Shown here piece after piece: positions 34,806 to 42,954 of a stretch of 64,000 nt of DNA. The DNA is from CADEER01 sp965216585 (GTDB lineage Bacteria > Desulfobacterota > Binatia > HRBIN30 > CADEER01). The notes beneath the pieces were generated by a model, which saw nothing but the letters and a program-made list of their open reading frames with translations, searched no databases and was not told the DNA's origin. The translations under genes and the position numbers were made by a program. The stretch is taken from contig CBDCGC010000003.1 of assembly GCA_965216585.1 (NCBI GenBank), positions 62,001 through 126,000 on the forward strand, in the 5' to 3' direction. Within the stretch, counting starts at the first letter, position 1. Each line of letters opens with the position of its first letter.

Positions 34806-37124
34806 ATGCCGCGCATCCTCTTCGTCCATCCACCGCTCGTCGTCGACGAGGACTTCATCGACTACCCGACCTTCGCCAACCACGGCGCCCTCGCCTGCGC
34901 CGGCCTGGCGGCGCGCAACGGCGCCCAAGTCGTCTTCCACGATGCCGCCGCCCTGCCCGACTCGGGCAAACACACGCGCGCCGGCGGTGGTTGGGTTCTC
35001 GGCGTCCCGCACCGAGAATACCTGGCGGCGCTGCCCGCCGGCGACTTCGACGCCGTCATCCTCTGCGCCTCGGTCTTCCTGCGCATCGAAGCGGCGCACG
35101 AGGAGACCCGCGAGCTCATCGCCGCCCTGCGGCGGCACTACGGCGAAGCGGCGTTCCTGTTGAGCGATGGCTACATCGGTGGCCAGCACTACCTCGATTA
35201 CGACGCCGAGCAGGTGCTGGCGGAGTATCCCGAGCTCGACGCCATCCTGAAATACCCCGGCGAGCGGCTCTTCGCCGATCCGCAATCACTGGTCGCCCTG
35301 CGCGGTGCGAGGCGCGTCGTTCGCGACGCCGGCGAGCGCGGCGGCGATCCACTCGAGCCCTTCTACTACCTCGACGGCATCGATCTCGACAACTTCGATC
35401 GCTTTCTCGATCGCTGTTACGGCGACGGGTCGTGGCAGAACACCTTCGGCATCACGGCCGGGACGCGCTCTTTCCTCACCAGCACCGGCTGCCCGCACCG
35501 TTGCATTTTCTGCACCAGCAATCCCGGCTGGCGAGCCACCGGCCGCAAGCTCTATCAGCCCATTCCGCTCGCCCGCCTCTCACACTGGGCCTTCCTTCTG
35601 CGCACGGTGTACGGCGCGCAGCGCCTGTTGATCACCGACGAGATGGTAAACGTGCGCACGGATTTCAACGCCATGCTCGAGATGCTCAACCGCCTCGACT
35701 TCACCTACGACTTCCCCAACGGCATGCGCGCCGATCACCTCGACCGCCAAGCCGTAGCGCTGATGAAAGATCGCGTGCGCATGCTCAGCATCTCGGCCGA
35801 GAGTGGCTCGCAGGAAGACCTGGACGGAGCGATCGGCAAGGGCCAGACACTCGAGGCGATCTACAACGTCGCCGGCTGGTGCGTCGAAATCGGCGTTCCG
35901 CTGATGGTCCACTACATCATCGGCTTCCCCTGGGAAACGCCGCAGCACATCACCGCCACCCTCGACCTGGCCTGGGATCTCTACGACCGCTTCGGCGCTT
36001 GGCCATCGATGCAGTTCGCCACACCGATCAAGGGTACCGAGCTCCACGATCAGCTCACCGAGCTCGCCCTCATCCCGCCCGACGGAATCGACCTCAAAGA
36101 CGGCGGCCTCTTCCAGCACAAGCCGTGTTTCGACCCACCGCAGTGCCCACCGGGCTACGTCGCCAAGGCGCGCGCCGCCTTCGACATGAAGATGTCGGCA
36201 CGCCAGGCGCGCAAGCTGATTGTGAACATCACCTACAAATGCGCCAACCGTTGTACGTTCTGCGCCACCGGCGATCGCGTTTCTGCGGCCATGGAGTGGG
36301 AGAAGATCGAAGAGATCCTGCGCGAGCACCGCGCATCCGGCACCGACCTACTCGACATCGACGGCGGCGAGCCGACCATGCACCCGCGCCTGATCGACGC
36401 CATTACGCTGGCGCGCGACCTCGGTTACCGCTCGATCAACGTCACCAGCAACGGCCGGCTGCTGCGCGACCCCGACCTCGCCCAGGCGCTGGTCGACAGC
36501 GGTATCTCCCACATCCTTCTTTCGCTGCACGGCGCCACGGCGGCGGTGCACGACGCCGCCACCGACGTCGAGGGGAGCTTCGAGCAAACCATCGCCGGCA
36601 TCGACAACGTCATGCGCCTCAAACCCGACGGCGTCGACACCGGCATGAACGTCACCATCGTCAAGGCCAACCTCGAGCACCTCGAGCCGCTGACCGCGCT
36701 GGCCATCGAGAAGGGATTCGCCAAGATCAACTTTCAGTTCACGACCCCGTTCGGCCGCGCTTACGAAGACGTCGTGCCGCCACTCGAAGAGACCGGACGG
36801 GCGGTGATGAAGGTCATCGACCGCTACGCCGATCGCATCGCCATCCACGTCATCAACGCGCAGTTCTGCGCCATGCCCGGCTACGAAGAGTACGTTTCGG
36901 GCGACCTGCAAAAGCTCGGCCGCACCATGATCTTTGCCGCCGACCCGCGCTTTCCCGAGCAGGTCAACCTCTACGATTGGCTCGGCGCCCGGCGTGAAAA
37001 GCGCGAGGTTTGCGAAAGCTGCCCGTGGACCGTGGTTTGCGAAGGTTTTCAGGTCTTCGCCGACGAAAAGCCCGACATGCGGGTCGAACGCGCACGGCCC
37101 GCCATCGAGGTGGCGGGCGCGTGA
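34806..37124 (+). CDS. Tandem radical SAM protein: B12-binding-type plus SPASM-type domains
   Basis: A 772-residue fusion. Residues 1-180 have the layout of a B12-binding (Rossmann) domain without a clear DxHxxG motif (ILFVHPP, DAVILCASVFLR). The first rSAM core has CPHRCIFC (C229, C233, C236) and VHYIIGFPWETPQHI, typical of B12-dependent rSAMs. The second core has CANRCTFC (C479, C483, C486), LLDIDGGEPTMHPRLIDAI and ILLSLHGATAAVHDA, with a C-terminal CESCPWTVVCEGF. Two unlike rSAM activities in one chain suggest a two-step change of one substrate. The next gene starts inside its stop codon. Confidence 0.85.
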   Translation: MPRILFVHPPLVVDEDFIDYPTFANHGALACAGLAARNGAQVVFHDAAALPDSGKHTRAGGGWVLGVPHREYLAALPAGDFDAVILCASVFLRIEAAHEETRELIAALRRHYGEAAFLLSDGYIGGQHYLDYDAEQVLAEYPELDAILKYPGERLFADPQSLVALRGARRVVRDAGERGGDPLEPFYYLDGIDLDNFDRFLDRCYGDGSWQNTFGITAGTRSFLTSTGCPHRCIFCTSNPGWRATGRKLYQPIPLARLSHWAFLLRTVYGAQRLLITDEMVNVRTDFNAMLEMLNRLDFTYDFPNGMRADHLDRQAVALMKDRVRMLSISAESGSQEDLDGAIGKGQTLEAIYNVAGWCVEIGVPLMVHYIIGFPWETPQHITATLDLAWDLYDRFGAWPSMQFATPIKGTELHDQLTELALIPPDGIDLKDGGLFQHKPCFDPPQCPPGYVAKARAAFDMKMSARQARKLIVNITYKCANRCTFCATGDRVSAAMEWEKIEEILREHRASGTDLLDIDGGEPTMHPRLIDAITLARDLGYRSINVTSNGRLLRDPDLAQALVDSGISHILLSLHGATAAVHDAATDVEGSFEQTIAGIDNVMRLKPDGVDTGMNVTIVKANLEHLEPLTALAIEKGFAKINFQFTTPFGRAYEDVVPPLEETGRAVMKVIDRYADRIAIHVINAQFCAMPGYEEYVSGDLQKLGRTMIFAADPRFPEQVNLYDWLGARREKREVCESCPWTVVCEGFQVFADEKPDMRVERARPAIEVAGA

Positions 37125-38086
37125 ACGCACCCTCGATCGACCATCGCGACTTCGGCGAAGACTACAGCGACGTCCTCGTCGACGTGCAGATCGGTTACGC
37201 CTGCAACGTCCAATGCGACTACTGCTCGATCACCGACGAGATGCGGCACGACAACATGGCGACGGCGACCGTGCTCGAGACCCTGGCGGCGGCGCGCCGC
37301 CGCGGTGCCACCCGCGTCGCCTTCGGCGGCGGTGAGCCGACGATCCGACGCTCCCTCCTGCCGATCATCCGCTGGTGTCGCGACCGCGGCTACGGCGAGA
37401 TCAAAGTCGCCTCGAACGGCATGATGTACTCCTATCCGGACTACGCCGCGCAAGCCGTCGACGCCGGCCTCAACGATTTTCACATCTCCTTCATGGCCCA
37501 CACACCGGAGCTCTACGCCAGCATCATGGGCAAGACCGATGCCTTCGACCTGGTCACCCGAGGTGTCGGCAACCTGGCGGCACTCGGCCACAAGCCGGTC
37601 GGTGACCTCATCATCAAGAGCGACACCTGGATGCACCTGGCCGACATCGTCGAGCACTGGGCCGGCGCCGGGGTGGAGAAGTTCAACCTGTGGCTGGTCT
37701 CCCTCTCCGACCGCAACAGAGACAACCTCGCCTCGCTGCTGCCGGTGAGCGAAATGCGAGAGGGCATCACCGCCGCCTTCGAGCGGGGCAACCAGCTCGG
37801 CGTCGAAGTGCTGTCGCGTCACATTCCGCGCTGCACGTTGCCCGGCTACGAATCACACGTCGCCGATCTGCGCGACGACAAAGTTCTCGTCGTCACGCCG
37901 CGCTCCACCTTCACTCTCTGGGAATCGAGAATCTCCCCCAACGCCTACGGCGATCGCTGCACCGATTGTCGCCACAAAGACGGCATTTGCCTGGGCTTTC
38001 GCCTCGACTACCTCGAGCGCTACGGCGATGGCGAGGCGCAACCCGAGCCCTACCGAGCCAGCCACCCGGCGCCCCCCGACTCTTGA
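37121..38086 (+). CDS. Radical SAM protein
   Basis: A 321-residue rSAM protein. I use GTG 37121, which overlaps the previous stop (GTGA), because an in-frame upstream start would lie deep inside the fusion gene. CNVQCDYC (C28, C32, C35) is the cluster motif and VAFGGGEPTIRRSLLPII the SAM strand. FHISFMAHTPELYASIMGKT replaces the more usual SLHG block. The C-terminal CTDCRHKDGICLGF is an auxiliary Cys motif. The stop overlaps a TTG that is in frame with hxsD. Confidence 0.85.
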   Translation: MNAPSIDHRDFGEDYSDVLVDVQIGYACNVQCDYCSITDEMRHDNMATATVLETLAAARRRGATRVAFGGGEPTIRRSLLPIIRWCRDRGYGEIKVASNGMMYSYPDYAAQAVDAGLNDFHISFMAHTPELYASIMGKTDAFDLVTRGVGNLAALGHKPVGDLIIKSDTWMHLADIVEHWAGAGVEKFNLWLVSLSDRNRDNLASLLPVSEMREGITAAFERGNQLGVEVLSRHIPRCTLPGYESHVADLRDDKVLVVTPRSTFTLWESRISPNAYGDRCTDCRHKDGICLGFRLDYLERYGDGEAQPEPYRASHPAPPDS

Positions 38087-38127
38087 ACGAAAGCATCAGA
38101 TCGGGGCACTATGCGGCGGTGCAAACG

Positions 38128-38547
38128 ATGACGCGTACGAAGATTGAGAGCCTGGATCCCGCCACGTCCACGCTGACGCTGTCGCTCGACGACGAGCTGT
38201 ACCCGCGCGACGTCCTCTACGCCGCCGCCTACGTCTTCCTCGACCGCGCCTACATCCTGCTCGACCGTGAGGCGGGGCGCTACATCGTCCATTTCCGCGG
38301 CAAGCATCCGCTCGAACCATCGACGATGGAGGCGATGGCCGGTGAGTTCGAGAACGAGCTGCTCGCCCAGGCGCTGCGCGAACGCGTCGGCGAGGCCAAC
38401 AAGCACATCATCGAGGGCATCACCGCGCTCGCCATCGGCGGCGCCACCAGCGCGCCGCAAGGCGGATCGATCGGCGACGGTTTCATCGACGATGCGCAAG
38501 GGCTCGGCAAACCGCTCCATCCGGAGAAGGAAGCGGTCAAGGAATGA
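38128..38547 (+). CDS. hxsD: His-Xaa-Ser system protein HxsD
   Basis: A 139-residue protein matching HxsD of the His-Xaa-Ser system. It shows LYPRDVLYAAAYVFLDRAYI and ILLDREAGRYIVHFR, then GEFENELLAQALRERVGEAN, the strongest family block. HxsD is a small partner of unknown chemistry that occurs with rSAM maturases HxsB and HxsC. ATG 38128 is used; an alternative TTG at 38083 would overlap the previous stop. The C-terminal 30 residues (GGSIGDGFIDDAQGLGKPLH) are an extension. The next gene overlaps by 4 nt. Confidence 0.85.
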   Translation: MTRTKIESLDPATSTLTLSLDDELYPRDVLYAAAYVFLDRAYILLDREAGRYIVHFRGKHPLEPSTMEAMAGEFENELLAQALRERVGEANKHIIEGITALAIGGATSAPQGGSIGDGFIDDAQGLGKPLHPEKEAVKE

Positions 38548-38789
38548 GCGGCGGTAGCGCAACCCTGAGACTTCACCGCGACCTCTACGCCGAGGCCGCC
38601 ATCCGCGACGCCGTCGACACCTTTGCCGGATTCGCCGACTTTGCGGTGGCGCGCGAAGGTGATCATTTTGTCGTCGAGCTCACTGAGATCGATGCCGACG
38701 CCGACGGCGACGTCGCCGCAGAGCTCGCCAACTTTGCCCTGGCCAACTCGGCGGTGCTGCGAAAGAACGACCATGCTCGATCCGAGTGA
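38544..38789 (+). CDS. HxsD-like small protein
   Basis: An 81-residue protein starting ATGA on the hxsD stop. Its pattern LYAEAAIRDAVDTFAGFADF, then HFVVELTEI, and DVAAELANFALANSAVL echoes the HxsD order of initial helix, beta hairpin, and final helix with E-x-x-N-x-x-L. It is probably a shortened paralogue. I considered PqqD-like recognition proteins, but their HPxG-type signature is missing. It overlaps hxsB by 17 nt. Confidence 0.65.
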   Translation: MSGGSATLRLHRDLYAEAAIRDAVDTFAGFADFAVAREGDHFVVELTEIDADADGDVAAELANFALANSAVLRKNDHARSE

Positions 38790-40332
38790 GACGGGCTCGG
38801 CGCCGGCACCCGATCTGCCGCAACTACCGCGCGGTCGCCAGGTCGACTTCACGACCCTTTCCGAGCCGAACCACTGGCGGCCGGAGTTCGCCACGCCCTT
38901 CAATCAGCGCGTCATCGGCAACAAGATTCTCATCAGCAACGACTTCGGCGATTGGCTACTGCTCAGCGACGGCGAATTCCGAGACTTCATCGAGGGGCGA
39001 CCGCAGCCCGGCGAGCCTCTCTACCAAAAGCTCGTGCGCGCCAATTTCGTCGCCGACGAGGTCGACTTCCTCGCCCAATCCAATCGCTGGCGCGCCAAGA
39101 AAGAGTACCTCTTCCACGGGCCGACCCTGCACGCCTTCGTCCTCACCCACCGCTGCAACCACGGCTGCCAGTACTGCCACTCCTCGATCGTCGGCATGGA
39201 CCGCTACGACACGGACATGTCGATCGAAACGGCGACCCGCGGCGTCGACATCGCTTTCGAGACGACGGCGCGCGGCTTGACCATCGAATTCCAGGGCGGC
39301 GAACCCACCGCCAACTGGCAGACTCTGCAACACATCGTCGACTACGCGCGCGAGAAGAACAAGACGGCCAACAAGATCCTCTCCTTCGCCCTGGTCACCA
39401 ACCTGACCCTGATGGACGACGAAAAGCTCGACTACCTGCTCGACCGGCACGTACAAATCTGCACGAGCCTCGACGGGCCGGCCGACCTGCACAACCAGAT
39501 CCGCATCTTCCGCGACGGCAACAGCCACGAGACGCTCATCCACTGGATGAAGAAGATCAACCAGCGCTACGAGGACATGGGTCTCGACACCAACCACTAC
39601 TGCGTCGAAGCGCTACCGACGATCACCCGCGCGAGCCTGACGCAGTGGCGCGAAATCGTCGATCAGTTCGTCGAAGCCGGTTGCCGCGCCGTATTCCTGC
39701 GCAAGCTCGACCCGTTTGGTTTCGCCGCCAAGAGCGTCAAGACCCTCGGCTATTCGATGGACGAGTTCCTCGAGTTCTACGCCAACGCCGTCGACTACAT
39801 CATCGAGCTCAACCGCCAGGGCGTTCAAGTCATGGAGCGCCACGCCGCCATCATGCTCAACAAGATCCTCGCCGATGAAGAGCCCAACTACCTCGACCTG
39901 CGTATTCCCGGTGGCGCCTGCATCGGCCAGCTCGGCTACGCGCCCGACGGAAGTATCTACTCGTCGGACGAAGGCCGCTTCGTCGCCGCGATGGGCGATG
40001 ACATGTTCAAGATCGGCACCGTCGACGACACCTACAATGAGCTCATGGGCAACGCCGCGACGCGGGCCCTGGTCATGGCCGGGCTCAACGACGGGCACCC
40101 GGACTGCGTGAGCTGCGTCTACAAGCCGTGGTGCGGGCAGCAGGTCGAGTACAACTACAAGACCCAGGGCAGTCTGCACGGCCACATGCGCGACTCGACC
40201 TGGTGCAAGAAGCACAAGTCGATCTTCGACTACCTCATGCACAAGCTAGAGTCCGCCGACGAAGAAGAGATGGAGATGTTTCGCCTGTGGACGACCAACC
40301 GCACCTTGGATCACTTTATCGTCGACGAATGA
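38773..40332 (+). CDS. hxsB: His-Xaa-Ser system radical SAM maturase HxsB
   Basis: A 519-residue rSAM maturase of the HxsB type. The N-terminal domain (1-120) includes VIGNKILISNDFGDWLLLSD, the usual HxsB lead-in. The cluster motif CNHGCQYC (C128, C132, C135) and LTIEFQGGEPTANWQTLQHI follow. VQICTSLDGPADLHNQIRIF is the family-typical block. The SPASM-like C-terminus has CVSCVYKPWCGQQVEYN and STWCKKHKSIFDYL. HxsB is thought to modify the His-Xaa-Ser repeat of HxsA. Start 38773 lies inside the HxsD-like gene. Confidence 0.9.
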   Translation: MLDPSETGSAPAPDLPQLPRGRQVDFTTLSEPNHWRPEFATPFNQRVIGNKILISNDFGDWLLLSDGEFRDFIEGRPQPGEPLYQKLVRANFVADEVDFLAQSNRWRAKKEYLFHGPTLHAFVLTHRCNHGCQYCHSSIVGMDRYDTDMSIETATRGVDIAFETTARGLTIEFQGGEPTANWQTLQHIVDYAREKNKTANKILSFALVTNLTLMDDEKLDYLLDRHVQICTSLDGPADLHNQIRIFRDGNSHETLIHWMKKINQRYEDMGLDTNHYCVEALPTITRASLTQWREIVDQFVEAGCRAVFLRKLDPFGFAAKSVKTLGYSMDEFLEFYANAVDYIIELNRQGVQVMERHAAIMLNKILADEEPNYLDLRIPGGACIGQLGYAPDGSIYSSDEGRFVAAMGDDMFKIGTVDDTYNELMGNAATRALVMAGLNDGHPDCVSCVYKPWCGQQVEYNYKTQGSLHGHMRDSTWCKKHKSIFDYLMHKLESADEEEMEMFRLWTTNRTLDHFIVDE

Positions 40333-40342
40333 GGATCGCCGC

Positions 40343-41668
40343 ATGGGCGAATGCGATTCCAGCAAAGACAGCGGCGGCCTCAGCGGCCGCGGCCTCGTTC
40401 TCACCGAGCCGGCAGACTCCGCCCTCGAGGCGGTGTACGCGCGCTACCTGACGTCGCGCTGCCGCGCCTTCTTCGCTCTCGAAGAGCACCTGCCCGAAGC
40501 ACAGCGACTCACCTTCCAGCAGATCGTCGCCATCGTCCGCAACGCGCTGCGGCAGCGGGGAACGTCGATGCTCGCCTGCTTCGCTGCTCCGGTGGTCGGC
40601 ACGGCGCTGAGCTGCGCGCCCTTCGAGGACCGAATGCCGGCACTGCGCGAGCGCATCGCCCGCGCGACGCAGCACCTCCTACCCCATCTGCTTCTCGAAA
40701 TGGCGCTTCGCCACGTCATCCCAGCCGGGCAAATCACCTGGCCGCACGCGGCCCCGAGCCTCCTGTCACTGACTTTGCCCGGCGAAATCCACCCGCCGGC
40801 CCGAGCCGACACTCTGCGCTTTTCATCCGCTGCCGTCGCCGCCTGGCAGGGTGACCAGGAGATCGACAGGCTCGACCTCTCCACCGAGGGCATCGCACGA
40901 GCGAGCAAACAAAGCTCGCCGGAGCGCTTCCGCATCACCCATCAGGTTCACGCCATCGCTTCCGTCACGCGCTTCGCCACCGTCGACTACAACCCGATCG
41001 CGAATCTCGAGGAACATCCCGAAAAACGCGGCAACCCAGTCGACCTCGGCAGTCGGAGCCGCGACGAATGGATTGAATCCCTGACGACGTCGTTTGCCTT
41101 GGTCGAGCGCTTCCTGCCCGCCATCCACGCCGAGATGACCACCCTCCTCCAACAGGCGATCCCCGTCGGCTACGACGACCACCGCCACCTATCGGCCTCC
41201 TACCGCGAGGCCATCGGGACCATCTACCTGACCCTGCATCCCGAGATCATGACGATGACCGAGGCGGTGATCCACGAGTTCCAACACAACAAGCTCAACG
41301 TCTCCTCCTACAGCATGGATTTCATGCACAACGCCTTCCACCCGCTCTACCCCAGCCCCGTGCGACCCGACCCGCGGCCGCTGTGGGGAATCCTCCTCGC
41401 CGTGCACGCCTTTCTGCCCGTCGCCGAGCTCTACCGCCAGATGCGCGACGCCAACCATCCACTCGCCTCGCGGCCCGGCTTCGCCGAGCGCATGTCCGAC
41501 ATCGACCTGAAAAACCACGAAGGCATGCAGATGCTGCGCGCACACGCCCACTTTACGGGCGAGGGAAGAGCCTTGATGGACGACCTGGAGGAGCTCGAAC
41601 AGCAGCACCTGCGCGACCGCGAGGGACGCGGTCTGACGACGACGCCGACTGCCGTCCACCTCGGTTAG
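40343..41668 (+). CDS. HExxH protein resembling alpha-ketoglutarate-dependent peptide beta-hydroxylase
   Basis: A 441-residue protein. AVIHEFQHNKLNV holds HExxH (H311, E312, H315). The following VRPDPRPLWGILLAVHAFLP is the conserved block of the 'HEXXH motif domain' family. Members linked to peptide natural products have been shown to be aKG-dependent beta-hydroxylases rather than proteases; the assignment here is by resemblance. The protein has no signal peptide. It lies 10 nt after hxsB, last in the operon, with ribosome site GAGGAT. It could hydroxylate the HGS peptide or another ribosomal substrate. Confidence 0.75.
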   Translation: MGECDSSKDSGGLSGRGLVLTEPADSALEAVYARYLTSRCRAFFALEEHLPEAQRLTFQQIVAIVRNALRQRGTSMLACFAAPVVGTALSCAPFEDRMPALRERIARATQHLLPHLLLEMALRHVIPAGQITWPHAAPSLLSLTLPGEIHPPARADTLRFSSAAVAAWQGDQEIDRLDLSTEGIARASKQSSPERFRITHQVHAIASVTRFATVDYNPIANLEEHPEKRGNPVDLGSRSRDEWIESLTTSFALVERFLPAIHAEMTTLLQQAIPVGYDDHRHLSASYREAIGTIYLTLHPEIMTMTEAVIHEFQHNKLNVSSYSMDFMHNAFHPLYPSPVRPDPRPLWGILLAVHAFLPVAELYRQMRDANHPLASRPGFAERMSDIDLKNHEGMQMLRAHAHFTGEGRALMDDLEELEQQHLRDREGRGLTTTPTAVHLG

Positions 41669-41747
41669 CGACTCGCCGGCATCGCCATATAGGCGTCAGC
41701 GCGCCGCCTCGCCACCTCGCCGCCTCGCGACGGCGCGGTCGACCACT

Positions 41748-42617
41748 TCAGCGCGCCAGCGGCATGTCTTGGGTGGCGCCGACGCGCACCCCCAGCGGAC
41801 CGCGCGGCACCGCGATTTCGATGCGCTCGCGGTTGCGCACGACGTCGAGCACCACCGTCTCGCCGGTCTCGCCCTCGTGCGTTTGCTCGACCAGGTCCTC
41901 GGCCGCGAACAGTCGCTGGCCGTCGTAGCTCAGGATCAAGTCGCCGGTCTTCAGTCCGACTTCCTCGGCGACCGATTCGAACATCACATCGTCGACGCGC
42001 AGCCGGTTCGGACGGCCGATGGCGTAGAGGTAGTGATCGTACGAATCATCGCCGATCTCATCTCGCACCGACGTCCGTTGAGCCGCCAACTCCGCCATTT
42101 CCTCCCGGAAGCGAGGAGTATCCAACCAACCCTCACGCGTCGCCTGATCGCGCAGATACACTTCGGACATTGCCAGCCGGTCGCGGCGCTGCTTGAGCCG
42201 CTGTGCCTCCTCCGGTGCCAGCCCAGCCGCCACCAACGCCCGTTCCTCGGCACTCTTCGAGTAGTCGACCTGATCGCGCGGCGGTCCATGCCGCGCCGTA
42301 CCCTCATCCGCCGGCTGGCGGCGCCGACTTCGCGCCGAGAGCTCGCCCACATCCTCGGCCAGCGCCTCGACGCGGCGCTCGAGACGCCGCAGGCGCGCCG
42401 CCTGCAGCTCCGCCACGCCCGCCTCCCGATCGCGTGTGCCAGCGCCAGGGCGCGCCGCCACTTTCGATGGGCTCGGCTGACCGGGTCGCCGCGCAACCGT
42501 TTGCGGCGACTCACCACCACGCGGCTGACCCGCCATCCACCAAGTGGCGGTCAGAGCGCCAACCAGCGCGGCACCGACGACCTGGCCAAGCGTCGTAAAG
42601 GCGCGCGATCTCAACAC
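41748..42617 (-). CDS. Membrane-anchored PDZ-domain protein
   Basis: A 289-residue protein. The N-terminal hydrophobic segment (GQVVGAALVGALTATWWMAG) anchors it. A coiled-coil region (about residues 65-100, LRRLERRVEALAEDVGEL) follows, then a helical segment. The C-terminal PDZ domain (about residues 195-285) includes VGLKTGDLILSYDGQRL and VVLDVVRNRERIEIAVPRG. It lacks a protease domain. It faces the operon tail-to-tail across 79 bp. It may help envelope quality control or peptide processing; no direct link is shown. Confidence 0.78.
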   Translation of the reverse strand: MLRSRAFTTLGQVVGAALVGALTATWWMAGQPRGGESPQTVARRPGQPSPSKVAARPGAGTRDREAGVAELQAARLRRLERRVEALAEDVGELSARSRRRQPADEGTARHGPPRDQVDYSKSAEERALVAAGLAPEEAQRLKQRRDRLAMSEVYLRDQATREGWLDTPRFREEMAELAAQRTSVRDEIGDDSYDHYLYAIGRPNRLRVDDVMFESVAEEVGLKTGDLILSYDGQRLFAAEDLVEQTHEGETGETVVLDVVRNRERIEIAVPRGPLGVRVGATQDMPLAR

Positions 42618-42954
42618 GTCTCCTCACACATCATGCGACCTGCCAGAAATCGCTCAGCGGGCGAATACACCGCGTTATCCCTACACAGCCAAAAAATCTA
42701 GATTTCCCGAATAGATCCCAGTTTTGCCCTTGACCGCAAGCGCAAATTAATACACTCCGTCTCAATTTCTTCCTTGACTTTCAGGGTCTTGACCCTGTAC
42801 GCGATGGGGAGACGTTTATCCAGTTAAGTAGGGGGCCGTGAATCGAATTATGTACTGCTCGTACGAAATTCGTAGAGCCTGGCAGGCAAGCGTGGTATCG
42901 TCTGCTGAGGACGCAGCTCGAGAGCTTCCTATTCAAACACGAGGAGGGTGTTGA
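42618..42954 (+). promoter_or_regulatory. Upstream region of the Cys-rich/hxsA genes with palindrome
   Basis: No gene is seen in this 337-bp divergent gap. An inverted repeat CAGGGTCTTGACCCTG (42782-42797) lies just downstream of a possible -35 TTGACT (42774-42779). The region is A/T-richer than its flanks, as a promoter would be. A clear ribosome site, GAGGAGGG, sits before ATG 42955. The palindrome could be an operator. All of this is prediction. Confidence 0.45.

Noticed and set aside
38544..38789. PqqD-type peptide recognition protein
   Set aside because: The size fits, but PqqD signature positions are absent and the order of elements follows HxsD instead.
30112..41668. Pyrroloquinoline quinone or mycofactocin biosynthesis
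   Set aside because: No PqqA/MftA-like short precursor, PqqB/C or mycofactocin dehydrogenase genes are present, while HxsB, HxsD and an H-x-S peptide are.
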